A stretch of DNA of 16,228 nt from JAKACA01 sp050010115 (lineage in GTDB: Bacteria > Actinomycetota > Acidimicrobiia > Acidimicrobiales > Bog-793): positions 1-16,228 of the forward strand of contig JBEKLQ010000137.1 in NCBI GenBank assembly GCA_050010115.1, written 5' to 3'. Under the pieces are notes generated by a model. That model had not been told where the DNA came from. It saw only the letters and a program-made list of their open reading frames with translations, and did no database searches. Made by a program: the position numbers and the translations under genes. How positions within the stretch are numbered: position 1 is the first letter of the stretch; the number at the start of each line of letters is the position of its first letter. Shown here one piece after another: positions 13,167-16,228 of the stretch.

Positions 13167-14014
13167 GCCCGCCTCCTCAGGAATTCGTCGATCTGGCTCG
13201 AGGTCGGGGAGCCCCTCGCTCCCGGCCGCTGCACGGCCATGGCGGCGGCCGCGTTCGCCCGGACCGCAGCAGCCCGCAACGTCCGCCCGGCCGCCAGGCC
13301 GGCAGCCAGGACGCCGCAGAACGCGTCACCAGCGCCGACGGTGTCCACCACCTCGACGTCGTGGGCACCGATCTCGAGCTCGCCGTTGCCGTCGACCACA
13401 CGCACGCCGGCGGCGCCGAGGGTGACCACCAGGCAGGAGATACCGCTCCGGTCACCGAGTGCGGCCAGCTCCCCTTCGTTCACGCACACGACGTCGGCCA
13501 GCTGGCACAGCGCGGCCGCGCCGTCGGTAGCCGGAGCCGCGTTGAAGAAGGTGGTCGCCCCGGCCGCCCGGGCCTCTTCAAAGAACGGCTCCACCGCGGC
13601 GATCGGCACCTCGAGCACGGCGGCGGCGACGTCGCCCGGCCGCCAGTCGAGGCCGCGCCCGTCTGCGTGCCGATTCGCACCGGCCACGGCGACGATCTCG
13701 TTCTCGCCCGAGTCTTCGACGAGCACGAGTGCCACGCCGGTCGGTTCCTCGACTCGAATGACCCGCTCGGTGGCGACGCCGGCACCGGCGAGATCCGCCA
13801 ACGCTTCGTCGCCGAAGCGATCGCGTCCGACCGCAGCGCACAGCACGACCTCCGCGCCTGCCCGGGCGGCCGCCACCGCCTGGTTCGCCCCCTTGCCGCC
13901 CCCCGACTGCACGAAGCTCGATCCGGCGACGGTCGCACCGGGTTGCGGAAGCACCGCCGTACGCGCCGTCAGGTCCACGTTCACGCTCCCGAGGATGACG
14001 ACGCGACCGCCCAC
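13163..14014 (-). CDS. rbsK: Ribokinase (PfkB family)
   Basis: Phosphorylates ribose to ribose 5-phosphate with ATP. The family marks are all present: GSVNVDL at the start, GGGKGANQAVAAARAGA near residue 40, FFNAAPA, CVNEGELAAL, LVVTLGAAGVRV, and DTVGAGDAFCGVLAAGLAAG with the catalytic aspartate near residue 240. The length of 283 residues is slightly short of typical ribokinases (about 300). The start at GTG 14014 is preferred because AGGG lies seven bases upstream; a TTG at 14020 in frame is nearer to that site than usual. It is the first gene of the pair with the nucleoside hydrolase, whose ATG overlaps its stop. The substrate assignment is supported by this neighbour, although related PfkB sugar kinases cannot be fully excluded. 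Confidence 0.88.
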   Translation of the reverse strand: MGGRVVILGSVNVDLTARTAVLPQPGATVAGSSFVQSGGGKGANQAVAAARAGAEVVLCAAVGRDRFGDEALADLAGAGVATERVIRVEEPTGVALVLVEDSGENEIVAVAGANRHADGRGLDWRPGDVAAAVLEVPIAAVEPFFEEARAAGATTFFNAAPATDGAAALCQLADVVCVNEGELAALGDRSGISCLVVTLGAAGVRVVDGNGELEIGAHDVEVVDTVGAGDAFCGVLAAGLAAGRTLRAAAVRANAAAAMAVQRPGARGSPTSSQIDEFLRRRA

Positions 14015-14246
14015 CGCCAAACCCTAGGTCGGCGCTCACATCCCGACCGCAACCTGCGTGCAGGCTCAACAGGCCTTTCTCCCTACCGGAACCAGTCGCT
14101 CAGCGCGACGATTCCCATCGTGCAGACGATGAGTCGGGTGGCAAGTCGACAGGATCCCGGCGAGCGCCGAGGCGAGCCCGACGGTGTCGCGTCGCACGCC
14201 GACCGACCTCGGATGCCGTCAGCCGAGGCTTGCACTCGGAGCTTTG
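14015..14246. other. Divergent intergenic region
   Basis: Lies between the ribokinase operon (minus) and the toxin-antitoxin operon (plus) and should hold promoters of both. A short inverted repeat CCTGC-GT-GCAGG occurs near 14049-14060. TTGCAC at 14230-14235 is a candidate -35 box for the antitoxin. Nothing else stands out. Confidence 0.4.
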
Positions 14247-14268
14247 ATAGGTCAGAATATTGACCTAT
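14247..14268. promoter_or_regulatory. Inverted-repeat operator over the antitoxin start
   Basis: ATAGGTCA (14247-14254), spacer GAATAT, TGACCTAT (14261-14268): an 8-bp perfect inverted repeat. The last two bases are the first two of the antitoxin ATG. Autorepression by the antitoxin or toxin-antitoxin complex is usual for this family, so this is the likely operator. Confidence 0.7.
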
Positions 14269-14518
14269 GTCTGAGACATTGCCGTTCTCCGAGGTCAAAG
14301 CGCACCTTTCCGAGCTCGCCGAGCGTGTCGAACACCAACACGAGCGGATCCTCGTGACGCGCAACGGGCGCCCGTCGTTCGTGCTGGTCAGCCCGGATGA
14401 TCTTGATTCGCTGGAAGAGACGCTCGACATCTTGCGTGACTCAGAGCTGGTGGAATCCTTGAAGCGCTCGCGAGCCGAGGCAGCCCGCGGCGAGTCTGCT
14501 CCTCTGCCCGGGATCTGA
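14267..14518 (+). CDS. Phd/YefM-family antitoxin
   Basis: An 83-residue protein: SETLPFSEVKAHLSELAERVEHQHERILVTRNGRPSFVLVSPDDLDSLEETLDIL. The pattern of S-E-x-KAHLSEL, then ILVTRNGRP-x-x-VLV-SPDDLDSLEETL is the Phd/YefM fold, with a DNA-binding amino-terminal half and a toxin-neutralising, acidic and flexible carboxy half (DSELVESLKRSRAEAARGE). The ATG lies inside the operator repeat, and no ribosome site precedes it. TTGCAC at 14230 and a weak -10 (CAGAAT, 14253) would start the transcript at or next to the ATG, so leaderless translation is likely. The toxin gene follows after 13 bp. Confidence 0.88.
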   Translation: MSETLPFSEVKAHLSELAERVEHQHERILVTRNGRPSFVLVSPDDLDSLEETLDILRDSELVESLKRSRAEAARGESAPLPGI

Positions 14519-14531
14519 GCCTTCAGTCGGG

Positions 14532-14795
14532 ATGTACGAAGTCCGTATAACCCCTGAGGGTCTCCCCCATTTGAACAGGCTGCCGGCAAAGGTTCGCGAC
14601 GCCGCCCTCGTCGCTCTTACCGGCCCGATCAGCGAAAATCCCCACCAGCTCGGCAAGGCGCTCGTTGGCGAGCTTGCCGGCCTCGTCTCTGCTCGGCGAG
14701 GCGACTACCGGATCATCTACGCCATCGACGATGACGCCAGGATCGTGACCGTCCATCGCATCCAGCACCGAGCGAGCGTGTACCGGTCACGGTGA
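14532..14795 (+). CDS. RelE/ParE-superfamily toxin
   Basis: An 87-residue protein starting MYEVRITPEGLPHLNRLPAKVRDAAL. It has the RelE/ParE fold marks: a first strand and helix pair, then LVGELAGLVSARRGDYRIIYAIDDDARIVTVHRIQHRASVYRSR, with the typical R-x-GDYR-I-IY-x-I-DD and V-x-H-R-x-x-VY at the end. The basic residues in this end (R, H, R, Y) would cut mRNA on the ribosome if it is RelE-like. RelE (ribosome-dependent mRNA cleavage) is more likely than ParE (gyrase) given the Phd/YefM partner, but the sequence alone does not decide. Only a weak ribosome site (TCGGG) is visible, so translation may depend on the antitoxin gene. Confidence 0.88.
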   Translation: MYEVRITPEGLPHLNRLPAKVRDAALVALTGPISENPHQLGKALVGELAGLVSARRGDYRIIYAIDDDARIVTVHRIQHRASVYRSR

Positions 14796-15311
14796 GCAGT
14801 ACTGATCGCCAGCGGCACTGTTCAGCCCACCGAGTGGAGCCTGCCGAGCGGAGCCCTTGGCGCCTGAGCGAGATCCGAAGCGGTCGGCCCGAATCTTGGC
14901 CTCTCGAGCGCCCGTCGGAGACGGCCTCCATCGCCGCCGGTTCCCGCACTCCCCGCTAACCCGAACTTCGAGCGGGCACAAGCCCTTGTGTATGGCGGTC
15001 GGGCTGACCACCGGATCACCCCAAAAGTTTCAGGACCACTGCCTTCCTCGGTCCAGTGCGTGCCCGATCGCCGATTCCGGCGCGTTCACCTGACGTCTGC
15101 GCCAGGCGCGGTGCCGCGATTATGTCGCTCTCTTTCGACCTGGGCGGGTCGGAGTTTGAGCGAGACCGATTGGCGCCGGTCGTCGCCCTCCGAGACGCCG
15201 CCCGCCCATGTGGAAAGCCGTGAACGGTCAGTACGCGATGACGCCGGTCGCTTGGCTTCACCTCCGTCGGGCGGCACGAGCTTGTTGGTTCGGCCGGGGC
15301 GCCGCGGCCCC
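14796..15311. other. Non-coding stretch between convergent genes
   Basis: About 515 bases between the toxin (plus) and the permease (minus), which converge here. Open frames exist on both strands, but none has a ribosome site or recognisable content. A GC hairpin GGGGC-N6-GCCCC at 15296-15311 begins at the permease stop and may end its transcript, although no T-run follows. I see no RNA gene. Confidence 0.45.
15296..15311 (-). terminator. Possible GC hairpin after the permease gene
   Basis: GGGGC and GCCCC separated by six bases, directly beyond the stop of the minus-strand permease. There is no T-run, so it is a weak candidate. Confidence 0.25.
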
Positions 15312-16228
15312 TCAGGCGTCTCTGGTCATCATCCGCCACGCGCCGAGGGCCGTCCAGCCCACCAGCCAGGCGATGATGACGCAGACGGCCACAGTGGTCG
15401 ACTCCGGCAACAGCAGCGATGCCGCCCGGACCCCGCCTGGCCCTCCGCCTCCGCCTCCGCCCCCGAATACCAATGGCAGCCCGCCCGGCTCCAGGTGGGC
15501 CGTGGCAAGACCGACCACCGAGCGTTGCAAGTTCGAGAGATGAGGGATACGTGCCGTTGAGAAGATCGGCGTCAGGACGAGCTCGAGCACGATCATCAAG
15601 ATCACTGAGACCGTTCGCTGCCCCATTAGCGATGCGAGCCCGAGGCCGACGACGAACCCGATGAGCGCTTCGAGCTCGAGCCACAACCCGGTCTTGATCA
15701 TCAGGGAGTCGGACGGGTACAGAAATTCGCTGGAGTAGCTCGAATAATTCTGCTGGGCGATCTGGATAGCCGCGGCCCTGAGCTGAGCGGGCGTGGGCTT
15801 CCCGGGGATCTGAGACCCCGGAGGCCCGTTGACGATCGGGCCGCCGTTAGGGCCGTTGCCGCACGGGGCGTTCGCCGCGATTGGTCCGTTGTAGGGGAAA
15901 TTGCAGATGACCAGGTTGGGATGGTCCCCGGCCCAGTTCTCGAATCCGGTGCGTGACAGGCCGGCGGGCACGTTCACGCCGTCGTAGTTGAGCCTGGTCG
16001 GGGCGGCGAAGACGCACACCGCGCAGACGATGGTGAAGCCGATCGCCACCAACGGCACGATGATGGCCAACCCGGCGGGGATGCGCGCCAAGTACAGCGC
16101 CAATCGGGAGCGGCCGGTCACCACCAGGTGCCGGAACATCCCCTCGGTGAGATCGACGGATCCCGCCGTGCAGCCCAACGTGGCGGCGACGATGAAGCCG
16201 AAGACGTACATCACACCGGCCACGAGGT
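15312..16228 (-). CDS. ABC-2-type transporter permease, 5' end outside window
   Basis: An integral membrane protein of at least 304 residues with likely membrane segments VMYVFGFIVAATLG, PAGLAIIVPLVAIGFTIVCAVCVF, ALIGFVVGLGLASLM, VSVILMIVLELVLTPIF and TVAVCVIIAWLVGWTALGAW. DLTEGMFRHLVVTGRSRLALYLARIPAG, between the first and second visible segments, is the cytoplasmic coupling region seen in actinobacterial ABC-2-type permeases. A long loop of about 100 residues (from RLNYDGVN to FLYPSD), rich in Gly, Pro and Asn with two cysteines, probably faces outside. A run of eight glycines (PLVFGGGGGGGG) lies before the last segment. The frame is open to the window edge; a GTG at 16223 exists, but the true start is probably further right because a first segment would be expected there. 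The substrate is unknown. Confidence 0.75.
   Translation of the reverse strand, partial: LVAGVMYVFGFIVAATLGCTAGSVDLTEGMFRHLVVTGRSRLALYLARIPAGLAIIVPLVAIGFTIVCAVCVFAAPTRLNYDGVNVPAGLSRTGFENWAGDHPNLVICNFPYNGPIAANAPCGNGPNGGPIVNGPPGSQIPGKPTPAQLRAAAIQIAQQNYSSYSSEFLYPSDSLMIKTGLWLELEALIGFVVGLGLASLMGQRTVSVILMIVLELVLTPIFSTARIPHLSNLQRSVVGLATAHLEPGGLPLVFGGGGGGGGPGGVRAASLLLPESTTVAVCVIIAWLVGWTALGAWRMMTRDA

Noticed and set aside
12393..14027. Plus-strand frame of about 544 codons opposite the nucleoside hydrolase and ribokinase
   Set aside because: Low-complexity Ala/Pro/Arg/Ser composition and full overlap with two confidently recognised enzymes on the other strand.

Overview
The window is GC-rich, with GTG and TTG starts in use, ATGA stop/start overlaps between neighbouring genes, and protein families typical of high-GC Gram-positives (DUF4242 nickel-binding family, a TPR protein with the C-terminal domain of large actinobacterial regulators, a 2TM-domain protein, actinobacterial-style IS21). 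It is most likely chromosomal DNA of an actinobacterium; the sequence does not fix the genus.

Positions 1-7387 are a set of mobile elements inserted inside one another. The outer host is an IS21-family insertion sequence on the minus strand (istA, a 78-residue ORF and istB in a coupled operon; outer end near 7387, other end outside the window). Two recombinase-in-trio (RIT) elements have broken it. RIT3 (3115-6606, complete: three tyrosine recombinase genes ritA-ritB-ritC with ATGA overlaps) sits inside istA. RIT2 (only its right part is visible: a ritB tail, an intact ritC and the right end) sits inside istB. RIT2 itself is broken by RIT1 (only its last ritC codons and right end, positions 1-149), which sits inside RIT2's ritB. 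The order of insertion can be read from the sequence, and istA can be rejoined in frame to exactly 495 codons plus stop. RIT1 and RIT3 each carry an exact 32-bp perfect palindrome at the right boundary, of unrelated sequence, and all three insertions hit codons of catalytic motifs.

Positions 7391-8930 look like a decayed accessory stretch: a 2TM-domain remnant without a start, a short fragment resembling an aminoglycoside-phosphotransferase-like protein, and a small membrane-anchored protein with a CxxC...HxxxxH motif that looks intact.

Positions 8930-11360 hold a large TPR protein on the minus strand, divergent from a small DUF4242 (SCO4226-like nickel-binding) gene on the plus strand. Two inverted repeats of the form TGTGCC-N7-GGCACA lie between them, and a third lies upstream of the small membrane gene. 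This suggests a small local regulon. At about 11540 a short stretch resembles the 3' end of tmRNA, a common integration site.

From 11588 to the right end the content looks more like ordinary chromosome: a DUF4160/DUF2442 pair, a ribose/nucleoside salvage operon (ribokinase then nucleoside hydrolase, ATGA overlap), a Phd/YefM-RelE/ParE-type toxin-antitoxin operon with an inverted repeat over the antitoxin start, and an ABC-2-type permease that runs off the right end.
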